A DNA stretch of 64,000 nucleotides from DAOUAT01 sp964551735 (GCA_964551735.1 CAZKEF010000028.1:18011-82010), one strand, 5' to 3'. Shown: positions 13,271-22,457, numbered from the stretch's first letter. Program-made: numbers and translations. Notes: generated by a model not told the origin, from the sequence alone.

Positions 13271-14289
13271 CGAGCACGGTGGGGGAGCGCAAGCCTCGAT
13301 GGCCGTTCCAGGTCCAAATTTGGTTTGGGCTTGCGCTGGGCCTGCTGGCGCTCTACTTGGCGGCGCGTGCCATCGATTTCGACCGGTTGGCTGAGGTGTT
13401 GGGCCAGGTGCGCCTGCCCCTGGTGCTGCTCACCTTGCTCAGCAGCCTGGTGACGCCGGTGCTGAAGGCCGTGCGTTGGCGGTGGCTCTTCCGGCCGGAG
13501 CGCCCCCGGTTGGCGCTGATCCGGCTCGCCAGCCTGGTTATCATCGGCCAGGCGGTGAATTTCATGATCCCCGGCCGGTGGGGCGAGCTGGTGCGCACCT
13601 ATCTGGCGGGCGACGAGACCGGGATCAGCAAGTGGTTCGTGCTGGGCACCCTGGCAGCCGAGAAGCTGCTGGACCTGGTGGTGTTGGCCGTGCTGGTGGT
13701 TGTGCTGCTGCCCTTCGTGGCGCTGCCGTCGGGGCTGGCGGTGCAGGTTGACGCGCTGGTGCTGGCCGCGTTGGTCGTGACCGTGGCGGCTGCGGCGCTG
13801 TTGGGCGGTCGCTCGTTCTGGCTGCGCCTGGCCGATCGTGGCCTCCGGTTGCTGCCCGCACCGGCGGCCGCGCGGTGGCGGCAGCGCATCGTCGCCGGGC
13901 TGGATGGCCTGGCAGTGTTGGGCGACCGCCGGGCGGCGCTGGCCGTATGGGGCTGGACCCTGCTTTTCTGGGCGGTGGCCGGTTTCACGAACCTGCTGCT
14001 GCTGCTGGCCTTCGACCTGCCGGCATCGGCTACCATGGCGCTGGTGGTGCTGGCCGTGCTGCAAGGGGGGGTGGCGGTGCCGTCCACGCCGGGCAAGATC
14101 GGGGTCTTTCAGTTGTTGTGCATGGTGTCGCTGGCTGCTTTCGGTGTGCCCGAGGCCGTCGGGCTGGCTTATGGGTTAGTGTTGCACGTGCTTGTCGTCG
14201 GTGGGGTGACTGTCTGGGCCGCGCTGGCGTTGTGGCGCCGAAGCTGGAATTTGCGCCGGCTGGCCGAGGCCTCGACGGGATGGCAGTGA
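13267..14289 (+). CDS. Lysylphosphatidylglycerol synthase transmembrane-region (AglD/UPF0104-like) protein
   Basis: This 340-residue polytopic membrane protein has about eight hydrophobic segments and family blocks KAVRWRWLFRP, AVNFMIPGRWGELVRTYLAG, EKLLDLVVLAVL and QGGVAVPSTPGKIGVFQ. The family is related to the flippase half of MprF and to AglD-type proteins; a role in lipid or lipid-linked sugar translocation is inferred. The ATG at 13267 overlaps the sortase stop, and the upstream in-frame extension to 13210 lies inside the sortase gene. It belongs to the sortase surface operon. Confidence 0.85.
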   Translation: MTSTVGERKPRWPFQVQIWFGLALGLLALYLAARAIDFDRLAEVLGQVRLPLVLLTLLSSLVTPVLKAVRWRWLFRPERPRLALIRLASLVIIGQAVNFMIPGRWGELVRTYLAGDETGISKWFVLGTLAAEKLLDLVVLAVLVVVLLPFVALPSGLAVQVDALVLAALVVTVAAAALLGGRSFWLRLADRGLRLLPAPAAARWRQRIVAGLDGLAVLGDRRAALAVWGWTLLFWAVAGFTNLLLLLAFDLPASATMALVVLAVLQGGVAVPSTPGKIGVFQLLCMVSLAAFGVPEAVGLAYGLVLHVLVVGGVTVWAALALWRRSWNLRRLAEASTGWQ

Positions 14290-14302
14290 GTGGGAGGGAG
14301 AG

Positions 14303-14926
14303 ATGAAAGGACGGATTCGCTCGCTGATCTATGTGGTGTCCGCGCTGGCGCTGTTGGGCGCCTTCCTGGCGGGCGGCGAGGTCTGGGCGCGGCCGATGGC
14401 CAAACCCTTGGGCCAGACGGTGCCTTCGCCGACGCCTGTGCGGACCTATGCACCCACGGTGATCGCGCCGCCGACCCCCGCCCCGGCCGGCACCCCGGTC
14501 CCGGGTGCGACGCCGGCACCGCCGGCTCCGGGTGCGGCCCTGGCGTTGTCCAAGACGGCGGCCCAACCTGCCATTTGGCCCGGCATGACGGTGACCTTCA
14601 CGCTTACATTGACCAACGTGGGCTCCACCTCGCTCCGCCAGGTGACGCTGGAGGACACGCTGCCTGACGGCCTGGAACCGGGCGCGGTGTTGGCAGGCGC
14701 GGGTGCCGTATGGAACGGCCGGGTGTTGCGCGTGGTCGTGCCCGTGTTGGCGCCGGGCGGCGTGCTGCGGGTCGTCTACACGGCGCGGGTGCTGGCCGAC
14801 ATCGCGCCCAACGCGGTGTTGGTGAACCGGGCGGTGGCTATGGCGGCCGACGGCCAGCAAGCCGTTGCGTTCGTGGTGTTGGGCCAGCCGCCGCTGGAGC
14901 TGCCGCGCACGGGCGGGCTGCGCTGA
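14303..14926 (+). CDS. Secreted DUF11 domain protein ending in LPRTG
   Basis: This 207-residue protein has a signal peptide (about residues 1-28), a Pro/Thr/Ala-rich linker, and one DUF11-type Ig-like domain (GAALALSKTAAQPAIWPG, FTLTLTNVGSTSLRQVTLED, LPDGLEPG). It ends LELPRTGGLR, a sortase recognition motif, but the stop codon comes three residues after LPRTG-G, with no hydrophobic segment or basic tail. It is probably a substrate of the nearby sortase, or a truncated one. GAGGGAG precedes the ATG. The next gene starts six bases after the stop. Confidence 0.8.
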   Translation: MKGRIRSLIYVVSALALLGAFLAGGEVWARPMAKPLGQTVPSPTPVRTYAPTVIAPPTPAPAGTPVPGATPAPPAPGAALALSKTAAQPAIWPGMTVTFTLTLTNVGSTSLRQVTLEDTLPDGLEPGAVLAGAGAVWNGRVLRVVVPVLAPGGVLRVVYTARVLADIAPNAVLVNRAVAMAADGQQAVAFVVLGQPPLELPRTGGLR

Positions 14927-14931
14927 CGGCG

Positions 14932-16470
14932 ATGCGGTGGAACCGATGGCCTGGGCCGGCCGCGGCCGCGGCCGCGGGGACCCTGTACGCGGCCGCGTTG
15001 GCCCCCGGCCTCACCTGGGCGCACGGCGGCGCGGACGGCGGTGACCTGTTGGCCGCCGCGCTGACCGGCGGCGTGCCTCATCCCCCCGGCTATCCCACCT
15101 ATCAGATCCTGCTGCGCGCGGCCATTGCCTTGTATCCCGGCGAGCCGGCCCGCGCGGGCAATTGGCTCTCGGCGCTGTGTATGGCGGTTGCTGCCGGCCT
15201 GTTGGCTGACCTGGCGCGGCGGATGCTGACATGCGGGCATCCAGCGGATTGCCGCATGTTACGGCATGAACTCAGCGCGACGGCCGGCGCGCTGGCCTGG
15301 GCGGCCGCGCCGGCGGTGTGGGGCCAGGCCACCATCACCGAGGTGTACGGCCTCCATGCGCTGGCGTGCCTGGCCGTGCTGTGGCTGCTGTGGCGTTGGC
15401 GCGAGGATCTCGACAGGGGCGGGAGCGGCGCGCGCTGGCTGGCCTTGGCCGGGTTGGCCTTCGGCCTGGGGTTGGGCAACCACCTGTCGCTGGCGCTGCT
15501 TGTGCCCGGCGCGCTGGCCTGGCTGTGGGCCGGGCGGGGCCAGATCCGGGGCCTCCAGGTTGCTGGCGCGTGGGCGCTGGCCGGGCTGGGGGTCTACGGG
15601 TATCTGCCGCTGGCCGCGGCCGGCTATCCGCCGGTGAACTGGGGTGACCCGCACACGCCGGCCCGCCTGGCCTGGGTCGCCTCGGGGTGGCTGTATCGCG
15701 ACCTGGTGTTCGGCCTGCCGCTGGCCGAGCTGCCCGGCCGGTTGGCCGCGCTGGCCGGTGAGCTGCTGCGCCAGTTCGGGACCTGGGGCGCGCTGTTGGC
15801 TGTGGCCGGTCTGTGGCAGGTTGATCGGCGGCAGCACGCCTGGTGGCGGGCCACGGGGCTGATTGCGCTGGCGTACGCCGCCTACGCGGTCGGCTACCGC
15901 GCGGATGACGCGTTCGTGTATCTGCTCCCGGCCTGGGCGATGGTTGCGCTATGGCTGGCTGCGGGGGTAGCCTGGACGGGGGAGGTGTTGGCGCGTTGGC
16001 GCCGATGGCCGGCCGCCGTGGTGGTTGTAGCGATGGTTGCGCTCATCGCGCTGCCGGGCATCTCGGTGGCCCGCTTTTGGCCGGAGAACGACCTGCGCCG
16101 CGACACCGCAGCGCGCGACTTCGTGGCCGCCGCCCTGGCCGAGGCCGAGCCCGGCGCGGTCATCCTGACCGCCACCGATGGGCCGACCTTTGCCCTGTGG
16201 TACGCGGTGTACGGCCTGGGGCAGCGGCCCGATGTGACGCCGCTGAACGTGAGCCTGTTCGGCTTCGACTGGTATCGCCTGACCCTGCACGCCCACCACC
16301 TGGACGCACTGATGGGGGTGGATGTGTGTGGGGTGGAGCCGGATCTGGCGCAGCTCGTGACGCTGGGCGCGGGGCAACGGCCGTTTTACCGCGTCGAGCC
16401 GCTTCCCCTGGCGTTCCCTGGTATGCGCGAACAGCCGGCCGGGACGTTGGTGCGTATTTTGCCTGAGTGA
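14932..16470 (+). CDS. DUF2723 family polytopic membrane protein, putative glycosyltransferase
   Basis: The 512-residue protein is a paralogue of the one at 5782-7869. Signatures: HGGADGGDLLAAALTGGVPH, PPGYPTYQILLRAA, NWLSALCMAVAAG, VWGQATITEVYGLHALACL and GLGNHLSLALLVPGAL. It has ten or more hydrophobic segments and a C-terminal 130-residue soluble part. A GT-C-like glycosyltransferase acting on surface proteins or lipids is the likely role, which fits the sortase operon. The start at 14932 is six bases after the DUF11 gene; longer in-frame extensions overlap that gene in another frame. Confidence 0.82.
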   Translation: MRWNRWPGPAAAAAAGTLYAAALAPGLTWAHGGADGGDLLAAALTGGVPHPPGYPTYQILLRAAIALYPGEPARAGNWLSALCMAVAAGLLADLARRMLTCGHPADCRMLRHELSATAGALAWAAAPAVWGQATITEVYGLHALACLAVLWLLWRWREDLDRGGSGARWLALAGLAFGLGLGNHLSLALLVPGALAWLWAGRGQIRGLQVAGAWALAGLGVYGYLPLAAAGYPPVNWGDPHTPARLAWVASGWLYRDLVFGLPLAELPGRLAALAGELLRQFGTWGALLAVAGLWQVDRRQHAWWRATGLIALAYAAYAVGYRADDAFVYLLPAWAMVALWLAAGVAWTGEVLARWRRWPAAVVVVAMVALIALPGISVARFWPENDLRRDTAARDFVAAALAEAEPGAVILTATDGPTFALWYAVYGLGQRPDVTPLNVSLFGFDWYRLTLHAHHLDALMGVDVCGVEPDLAQLVTLGAGQRPFYRVEPLPLAFPGMREQPAGTLVRILPE

Positions 16471-16473
16471 CGT

Positions 16474-18315
16474 ATGAAACCGAGAACCTGGGTGCTCCTT
16501 GGCTTTCTGCTGGTGCTGCTGGCCGCCTTTGCCTGGCTGGGCGCGGCGGGCTATCGCACGGCGGCCAACGCGCGGCTGGCGCTGGCCGATCTCGATCGCT
16601 TGCAGGCTGCGACGGATGGGCCGTCGCTGGCCGCGTTGCCCGCGGTGCAGGCCGACCTGGCCGCGCTGGAGGCGCACCTCGTCGCGGTCCAAGCGTATGG
16701 CCGGCCGTTTTTGTGGCTGGCCCCCAGGCTGGGCTGGCTGCCCGGTTTTGGCCGTGAGGCGGTCGCGGCGCCGGCGTTGCTGGAGATGGCCGTGCAGGCA
16801 GCGGCCGCAGGCCGGGGCGCCGTGGATGCCCTGGCGCCGTTGGCCGGACTGCTGGGGGATGGCGCCGGGCTGGACAGCTTGCCGGCCCTGACCCAGGGGC
16901 TGCGCGATGCCGCGCCCGGGCTGGCAGAGGCCCAGGCGCGCCTGGCCGCGGCCGACCGCGCGCGCGCGGGGATCCAAGGGCCGCTCGACCCGCGATTGCA
17001 GCGGCAGATCGACCGGGTCGACCAGCTGCTGCCGTTGGCCGAGGCTGGCTTGGAGGCGGCCGCCGTGGTGCCGGGCCTGCTGGGCGCGGATGGCCGGCGT
17101 GCATACCTGGTGTTGGCGCAGAACAGCCACGAGCTGCGCGCGACCGGCGGCTTCATCTCGGGGGTCGGCGTGGTTGCCTTTGAGGGCGGCCGCATCGCCG
17201 AGCTCAAGGTGACCGACAGCTACGCGGTGGACAATTGGGACCAGCCGCACCCCGCGCCGCCCCAGCCGCTGTCCGAGCAGATGGGCCTCCAGCTCTGGAC
17301 GGTGCGCGATGCCAACTGGTCCCCCGACTTCGGCCAGGCGAGCGAGGTGACCCGCGCGCTTTACGCGCAGGATCAGGGAGTGGCCACTGATGGCGCGATC
17401 GCGGTGGACCTGGAAGCCGTGCGCATGTTGGTGGGGGTCTTGGAGCCGCTTCAGGTGCCCGGCATCGACGAGGCGATAACCGCGGCCAACACCATCCAAT
17501 GGATGAAGGAAGCCTGGCAATCCCCTGCCGCCACCGAGGAGAGCATCCAGTCAGCCCAGCGCCGGGAGTGGTATTTGAGCCGCAAGGATTTCATGGGCGA
17601 GCTCTTGGCTGCCGCGCTGGCCAGGTTGGAGGGCGGCGCAGACCTGGATCTGGTGGCCCTGGCGCGCACAGTGCTGCAGATGTTGGACCGGCGCCACCTG
17701 CAGATCAGCGTGGATGACCCGACGGTGGCCGCGCTGTTGGCCGCGCGCGGCTGGGATGGTGGCGTGCGCCCGCGCCAGGGCAGCGATTTCCTGGCCGTGA
17801 TTGACAGCAATGTGGGGTACAACAAGGTCAACGCGGCGGTCCGGCCGGCGCTTCGTTACAGCGTGGCGGCGCAGGATGGCGGCCTGGTCGCGACCCTGGT
17901 CATCTCTTACACCCACACTGCGCCGGCCGGCGTCGAGCCGGTGTGCGACCGATCCCCGCGCTATGGCGATTCCTACGATGAGATGACCCGGCGCTGCTAC
18001 TGGAACTATCTGCGGGTTTACGCGCCCGGCGGCAGCGAGCTGCTGGCGGCCGAGGGGCTGAAGAAGACGGCCACTGAGCTGGGCGAACGCGGCGCCACGG
18101 TCTTCGCCGGGGATTTCGTGGCGCCGCCGGGCGCGGTGCACGCGGTGACGCTGCGCTACCGGCTGCCGGCCGATCTGTCCGCCGCGCCTTATCGCCTGTT
18201 CGTGCGCAAGCAGGCCGGCACGTTGGCCCTGCCGCTGCTGGTCGAAGCGCCCGGTTGCCGTTGGGAGACCGATCTGCGGGAGGATCGGGTGTTCGCGTGT
18301 GGTGAGGACGAGTAA
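16474..18315 (+). CDS. DUF4012 domain-containing secreted or membrane-anchored protein
   Basis: This 613-residue protein starts with a signal anchor (LLGFLLVLLAAFAWLG). It shows the DUF4012 blocks YLVLAQNSHELRATGGFISG, GGRIAELKVTDSYAVD, WTVRDANWSPDFGQASEVTR and DGAIAVDLEAVRMLVGVLEP. DUF4012 proteins occur in Gram-positive and Chloroflexota surface polysaccharide clusters; the biochemical role is not established. Starts four bases after the DUF2723 stop. Two Cys-containing strands near the C-terminus (VCDRSPRYGDSYDEMTRRCY and CRWETDLREDRVFACGE) may form disulfides. Confidence 0.88.
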   Translation: MKPRTWVLLGFLLVLLAAFAWLGAAGYRTAANARLALADLDRLQAATDGPSLAALPAVQADLAALEAHLVAVQAYGRPFLWLAPRLGWLPGFGREAVAAPALLEMAVQAAAAGRGAVDALAPLAGLLGDGAGLDSLPALTQGLRDAAPGLAEAQARLAAADRARAGIQGPLDPRLQRQIDRVDQLLPLAEAGLEAAAVVPGLLGADGRRAYLVLAQNSHELRATGGFISGVGVVAFEGGRIAELKVTDSYAVDNWDQPHPAPPQPLSEQMGLQLWTVRDANWSPDFGQASEVTRALYAQDQGVATDGAIAVDLEAVRMLVGVLEPLQVPGIDEAITAANTIQWMKEAWQSPAATEESIQSAQRREWYLSRKDFMGELLAAALARLEGGADLDLVALARTVLQMLDRRHLQISVDDPTVAALLAARGWDGGVRPRQGSDFLAVIDSNVGYNKVNAAVRPALRYSVAAQDGGLVATLVISYTHTAPAGVEPVCDRSPRYGDSYDEMTRRCYWNYLRVYAPGGSELLAAEGLKKTATELGERGATVFAGDFVAPPGAVHAVTLRYRLPADLSAAPYRLFVRKQAGTLALPLLVEAPGCRWETDLREDRVFACGEDE

Positions 18316-18361
18316 ACGGGTGAAGGTGAAAGCGTCTGATGACACCCTGGGAGTCGGATTC

Positions 18362-18898
18362 ATGAACAATTCAGCATCGAAGCAATACGTCAACGTTGCG
18401 CGGCGCCGCCGCGCCGCGTCTCGTTGTCTCCCCCTCTCCTTGTCTCCCCTTCTGCTGGCCCTCCTCTTCATCCTCCTGGCCGTTAGCGGCTGCGTCGCGC
18501 CCGTCCGCGTGGAGTGGCGCACCGAGACGGAGATGAACACCATCGGTTTCAACCTGTACCGCGGGGAGTCGGCCGAGGGGCCGTTCGATGTCAAGGTGAA
18601 TGACCAGCTCATCCCCTCATCGGCCGACGCGTTGACCGGCGCCAGCTACAGCTACATCGATCGGACCGCGCGGGCTGGGGTGATCTATTACTACCAGCTT
18701 GAGGAAGTGGAGCAGAACGGCCGCACCAACACCTTCGGGCCGATCAGCGTGCGGGCCGGCGGTCTGGCGTGGTGGCACCTGGTCTCGCTGGTCGCCTTGG
18801 GCGGCCTGGTGGCGTTCGCCTGGCTGCGCGGGGGCAAGACCGTAAAAGTGGGTCCACCGCCGGGAGGGAAGGGCCCGGCGGGACCTCCCGGCGGTTGA
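18362..18898 (+). CDS. FN3-like single-domain membrane protein with lipobox-like signal
   Basis: The 178-residue product has an N-terminal hydrophobic stretch ending LAVSGC, a possible lipobox, then an FN3-like domain (VEWRTETEMNTIGFNLYRGE to YYYQLEEVEQNGRTNTFGP) and a C-terminal membrane segment WWHLVSLVALGGLVAFAWL. The domain is of the type seen in surface proteins of Chloroflexota and Bacteroidota. The signal-peptide stretch (RCLPLSLSPLLLALLF) is encoded by a mini-repeat (TTGTCTCCCCCTCTCC...). The last codons and the stop lie in a palindromic repeat (from 18888). Last gene of the sortase operon. Confidence 0.75.
   Translation: MNNSASKQYVNVARRRRAASRCLPLSLSPLLLALLFILLAVSGCVAPVRVEWRTETEMNTIGFNLYRGESAEGPFDVKVNDQLIPSSADALTGASYSYIDRTARAGVIYYYQLEEVEQNGRTNTFGPISVRAGGLAWWHLVSLVALGGLVAFAWLRGGKTVKVGPPPGGKGPAGPPGG
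18422..18459. repeat. TTGTCTCCCC-type mini-repeat inside a signal peptide
   Basis: The tract TTGTCTCCCCCTCTCC followed by TTGTCTCCCC is an imperfect direct repeat of the kind seen between genes of related genomes. Here it encodes part of the signal peptide of the 18362 gene. Confidence 0.5.
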
Positions 18899-19038
18899 AC
18901 GGGACACGATACCCCACCTGATTCCGGCCACCCCTGCGGAGTCTCCTTGCGGAAACCCTATCAGTCGGCGCAGGCCGACGGCTCGACTGAGCGCGCCGAA
19001 GTCTTCGCAAGGGTGGCCGTGACTTCAGTCGCCGGGCC
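18888..19038 (-). repeat. Palindromic repeat, long variant, interrupted by a nested mini-repeat
   Basis: Read on the minus strand it starts GGCGACTGAAGTCACGGCC and includes TCGGCCTGCGCCGACT and the end TTCAACCGCCGGG, matching the units at 28970-30098. Between the first arm and the centre a block of about 24 bases containing CTTCGGCGCGCTCAGTCGAG is inserted, and the end carries the GTATCGTGTCCCG insert also seen in the last unit near 30075. It covers the stop codon of the 18362 gene. Nothing else is visible between 18899 and 19077. Confidence 0.75.
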
Positions 19039-19077
19039 TCTGTGACTTCCAGTTGCCCGGAACCCCTCGGATCTCGG

Positions 19078-22000
19078 TTAGCGCCGGCGGCGCAGCAGCG
19101 CCAGGCCGGCGAGGCCTGCCAACCCGGCCAGCATCGGCCAGGCCGTGGGCAGGGCCGGGGTCGCTGTCAGGCTGCGCAGCCCCAGCGCGTTGGGGCCGAA
19201 GCTCCAGATGTAATCTTCCACTTCGCCGCCGGCCGCAGTGCCGGTGGCCGCGGGGGCCGCGTCGGGCCCGGCGGCCGCGACCTCGACCTGCTCCTCCGGG
19301 TAGAGGCGGAAGCGAGCCGGGAAGCCTTCATCGCTGACCGTCACCGGGATGTCAAACGCGATGGTCGTCACCTGGCCGGGCGTCACCGGCACGTTGGCGA
19401 ACACCAGCTCGCCCTCGCCGTCGAAGTGGCGGTTCAGGTTCCAGTCAATCCAGCCGGCAAGCCAGCCGGCGCCGCCGGTCACGGTCACGTCCACCTTACC
19501 GCCGTCGGCCTGGCTCCAGAGCCAGCCGGGGGTTGGGGTCACGCCGTCGTCGGTCTCGTCGTCGCCGTTCGGGACGGCGGCCGGCTCGCCCGTCCACAGC
19601 GCGCCCAGGCGGATTGCGCCCTGGCCGGTGTGTGAGGCGACGCCGTAGGACAGCGGCAGGTCGCTCTGATCGGCGAAGAGCCCCAGGCCCAGCAGCATGG
19701 GGTCGTGATCCGACGACCGGTAGGCGTCCGCCGCGTAGAGATCCTGCGGCTTGAACTCAGTGTTGTAGTCAATCACCGACGGCTCGTCCGCGTTGATGTG
19801 CCAGATGGCTGCGCTCGCTGCCTGCGCGTCCAACGATGGGGTGGTCAGGATGTGATCCAGCGCGCCCGAGAAGCCGTCGAAGATGTAGGAGTAGCGGTCC
19901 GCCGCGGGGATCTTGTTACCCTGGTTGACCAGCCCGCCGGCCTCGAGGGCCAGGATGGGGTCCTCGGCGCCGTACGCGTTGAAGTCGCCCAGGGTCAGCA
20001 CGTCGGGGTCGCCGCTCGCCGTTTGCAGGTCGGCGATGAAGGTCAGCAGGGCGGTGGCTTGGGCGACCCGTTTGGCATTCCAGCAGCCCTGGCCATCTCC
20101 TTGATCCTGGTCGAGGCCCGTGGCATCGGTGCAGCCTTTGGATTTGAAGTGGTTCACCACCACCGTGAATTCCTCGCCGGTGGCGACGACGGTGAAGGTC
20201 TGGGCCAGGGGCGGCCGGTCGAACAGCGGATCGTAGTCCACGGTGCTGGTCTGGTAGTTCTGCGGGCTGCCGACGGGCGCCACCACCGCCGGTTTGTAGA
20301 TCAGCGAGACCTTGATCGCATCATCGCCCGGCGCGGGCTCGACCACGTAGGCGTAGGTGTCCGGCGCGGTGGCGTCGTTCAGCGCCTTGACCAGCTCGGC
20401 CAGCGCGGTGACGTCGGTGTTCTCGATCTCCATCAGGCCCACCACGTCCGCGTCCAGGCCCTTGAGTGCGGCCAGCAGCTTGGCAAGCTGGCGGTCTCGC
20501 TCCAGCTCGGAATCGGCGCCGCGACAGTCCTGATCTTGCAGCGGGCCGCAGACATCAGGGCCGGCGTCAACGGTGTAGAACCAGTTCAGCGTGTTGAAGG
20601 TGGCGACGCGCACGTTGCCGCCCACTGCCGCGGGCGCGACCGGCCGCGCGTTGACGCGGGTGAAGCTCACCGGCTCGGTCGGCTGCAGGCGGTAGTCGCG
20701 GATTGAGGAGGTTGACGAGATCGGCCCGTAGTCCAGCGTGCCGGTGAGGCCGGTCACCACGTCGCCCGCGCGCAGGGTGTTGTCCGGCCCGATGAAGGGG
20801 ATCGGGTTCGGGTTCTGGCCGCTGTAGCCGTCGTCCAGCACCAGGATGCGCCGCGCGTTCAGCTCGAAGGTGTCGCCCAGGCCGTTGCCGTTGGTCGGGT
20901 TGTACATGCGGCCGTCGGACGACAGCGTCACCTGGCCGTAGCGGCCCTGGAAGTAGTTCTGGCTGGCCGTGAGCGGTTCGGGGAAGGTGATCAGCATCCC
21001 CTCGTAGCGCTCCAGGTCGTTGTTAACCGCTTCGGGCAGGTCCACCGGGGTCGGGGCGATGCTGCCCGTGCCGCACCGGTTCAGCGCGGTCACGTTATCA
21101 ATCTCGGTGACGCCGTTGAACTCCTTGACCGTGCCCTTGACGTGCACCTCGTCGCCGACCAGCACATCCACCCACGACAGGGCGTTGGCGGCCGGGATGT
21201 AGACGAAGATGCCGTCGGAGGTGAGCGGGTCGCCGTCGCCGGCCGGGTCCTGCACGTAGAAGCCGCTGAGGCCGCTCGCACCCTGGAAGTCGCCCACCAC
21301 GATGCCCTCGATGTCTACGACCGTGCCGACCAGGGGGCTGGTCTCGCCGCTCCCCTGCACCGCGTAGATGCCGGTGTAGGGGTCATCGCAGACGTAGGCC
21401 GGCGTGCTGAAGCTCCAGGCGGTGTCGGACGCCATGTTGTCCGGCGGATCGTCGGTGTCCACGTCCGTCACCTGCGCGGCGTAGACCGTGACGGTGCAGG
21501 TCTCACCCAGCGCGAAATCGGCGTCCGGGTTCAGCGTGAAGGTTGTGGGGCCGCCGGTGGCCGCGGCCGGGTGAGCCCCGCTGACGGTGCACGTGATGTC
21601 GTACCAGCCATCGGCGGCCACGACCTCCTCGGTGAAGCTGATCGACAGGTCGGCCGCGGGGTTGACGTTGGTCGCGTTGTTGGCCGGGCTCGTGCTGGCG
21701 ACCGCGGGCGCGGCGTCGCCTGCACCGCCGCCGAAGGTCTGGCCGGTGTTGCACGCGCCGAAGGTGTTGGCCGCGGCGGCCTGCCAGGTGAAATCGCTGT
21801 CTACCGTGCCGCTGCCGGCCAGTTGCAGCGAATGGCCCACCGGAGTGTCGCTGGGTTCACTCACGCCGATGTCGGTGCTGGTCATGCCGTTGGCCGGGCC
21901 ATTGGTGGCCGCAAAGGTCCCTTCGTAGCTGAGGAACTGGATGACCGTTGCGCTGGCGTCCACCAACGCCATGCCGTCCGGCGCTCCATTCTGAATGCCG

Positions 22001-22320
22001 TTGACCGCATAGTTGATCACATAAAGGTCGTAAGAGCCGCAAGCTCCCGCGACGGCACCTAGCGGGTCGGTGTCGTACGAGGCCCCGCCGCTGCCGTTGT
22101 AGAGCACGATGGTCCAGCCGGTGAGGTCCGTGCCTGCCGGCGCCACGACCTCGATCGCCTCGCCGGCGTCTGTGCCGTCGTTGTCGTAGTGGATCTCGTT
22201 GATGAAGACCGTGGTTGCCAGTGGCGCTGTCGGCGCCGCCCATGCCGGCGGAATGATCGCCAGCGCGAACCCGAGGATGACGATAGCGAAGACCAGGTGT
22301 GGAAGCGGTGTGCGGTGCAT
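19078..22320 (-). CDS. ExeM/NucH-type extracellular endonuclease with lamin-tail, OB and EEP domains
   Basis: This 1080-residue secreted protein has a signal peptide, a lamin-tail domain (TTVFINEIHYDNDGTDAGEA), an Ig-like domain (VASTSPANNATNVNPAADLS), an OB-fold-like region (TSPLVGTVVDIEGIVVGDFQ), and a large endonuclease/exonuclease/phosphatase domain (VRVATFNTLNWF, DVVGLMEIENTDV, VVVNHFKSKGC, LTLGDFNAYG, YRSSDHDPMLLGL). A GEVED-like domain and a C-terminal anchor (NALGLRSLTA, hydrophobic segment, RRRR) follow. It likely degrades extracellular DNA for nutrition or biofilm turnover. EEP catalytic N, E, D, H residues are all present. The promoter is at 22410-22438. Confidence 0.93.
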   Translation of the reverse strand: MHRTPLPHLVFAIVILGFALAIIPPAWAAPTAPLATTVFINEIHYDNDGTDAGEAIEVVAPAGTDLTGWTIVLYNGSGGASYDTDPLGAVAGACGSYDLYVINYAVNGIQNGAPDGMALVDASATVIQFLSYEGTFAATNGPANGMTSTDIGVSEPSDTPVGHSLQLAGSGTVDSDFTWQAAAANTFGACNTGQTFGGGAGDAAPAVASTSPANNATNVNPAADLSISFTEEVVAADGWYDITCTVSGAHPAAATGGPTTFTLNPDADFALGETCTVTVYAAQVTDVDTDDPPDNMASDTAWSFSTPAYVCDDPYTGIYAVQGSGETSPLVGTVVDIEGIVVGDFQGASGLSGFYVQDPAGDGDPLTSDGIFVYIPAANALSWVDVLVGDEVHVKGTVKEFNGVTEIDNVTALNRCGTGSIAPTPVDLPEAVNNDLERYEGMLITFPEPLTASQNYFQGRYGQVTLSSDGRMYNPTNGNGLGDTFELNARRILVLDDGYSGQNPNPIPFIGPDNTLRAGDVVTGLTGTLDYGPISSTSSIRDYRLQPTEPVSFTRVNARPVAPAAVGGNVRVATFNTLNWFYTVDAGPDVCGPLQDQDCRGADSELERDRQLAKLLAALKGLDADVVGLMEIENTDVTALAELVKALNDATAPDTYAYVVEPAPGDDAIKVSLIYKPAVVAPVGSPQNYQTSTVDYDPLFDRPPLAQTFTVVATGEEFTVVVNHFKSKGCTDATGLDQDQGDGQGCWNAKRVAQATALLTFIADLQTASGDPDVLTLGDFNAYGAEDPILALEAGGLVNQGNKIPAADRYSYIFDGFSGALDHILTTPSLDAQAASAAIWHINADEPSVIDYNTEFKPQDLYAADAYRSSDHDPMLLGLGLFADQSDLPLSYGVASHTGQGAIRLGALWTGEPAAVPNGDDETDDGVTPTPGWLWSQADGGKVDVTVTGGAGWLAGWIDWNLNRHFDGEGELVFANVPVTPGQVTTIAFDIPVTVSDEGFPARFRLYPEEQVEVAAAGPDAAPAATGTAAGGEVEDYIWSFGPNALGLRSLTATPALPTAWPMLAGLAGLAGLALLRRRR

Positions 22321-22409
22321 GATGTTAGACTCTCCTTTGCGTCTGATGTGTCGGGCCGCCGCGCGGCGGATGGGGGAGCGCGACGCGTCCGGTTGAGGGT
22401 GTCGTTCAC

Positions 22410-22438
22410 ATGATACCCCAACCCGCGCGCGATGGCAA
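22410..22438 (-). promoter_or_regulatory. Promoter of the ExeM-like nuclease gene
   Basis: On the minus strand TTGCCA (22438-22433), 17-base spacer, TATCAT (22415-22410). Confidence 0.6.
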
Positions 22439-22457
22439 ACGGGGCACGTTGAGGAGG

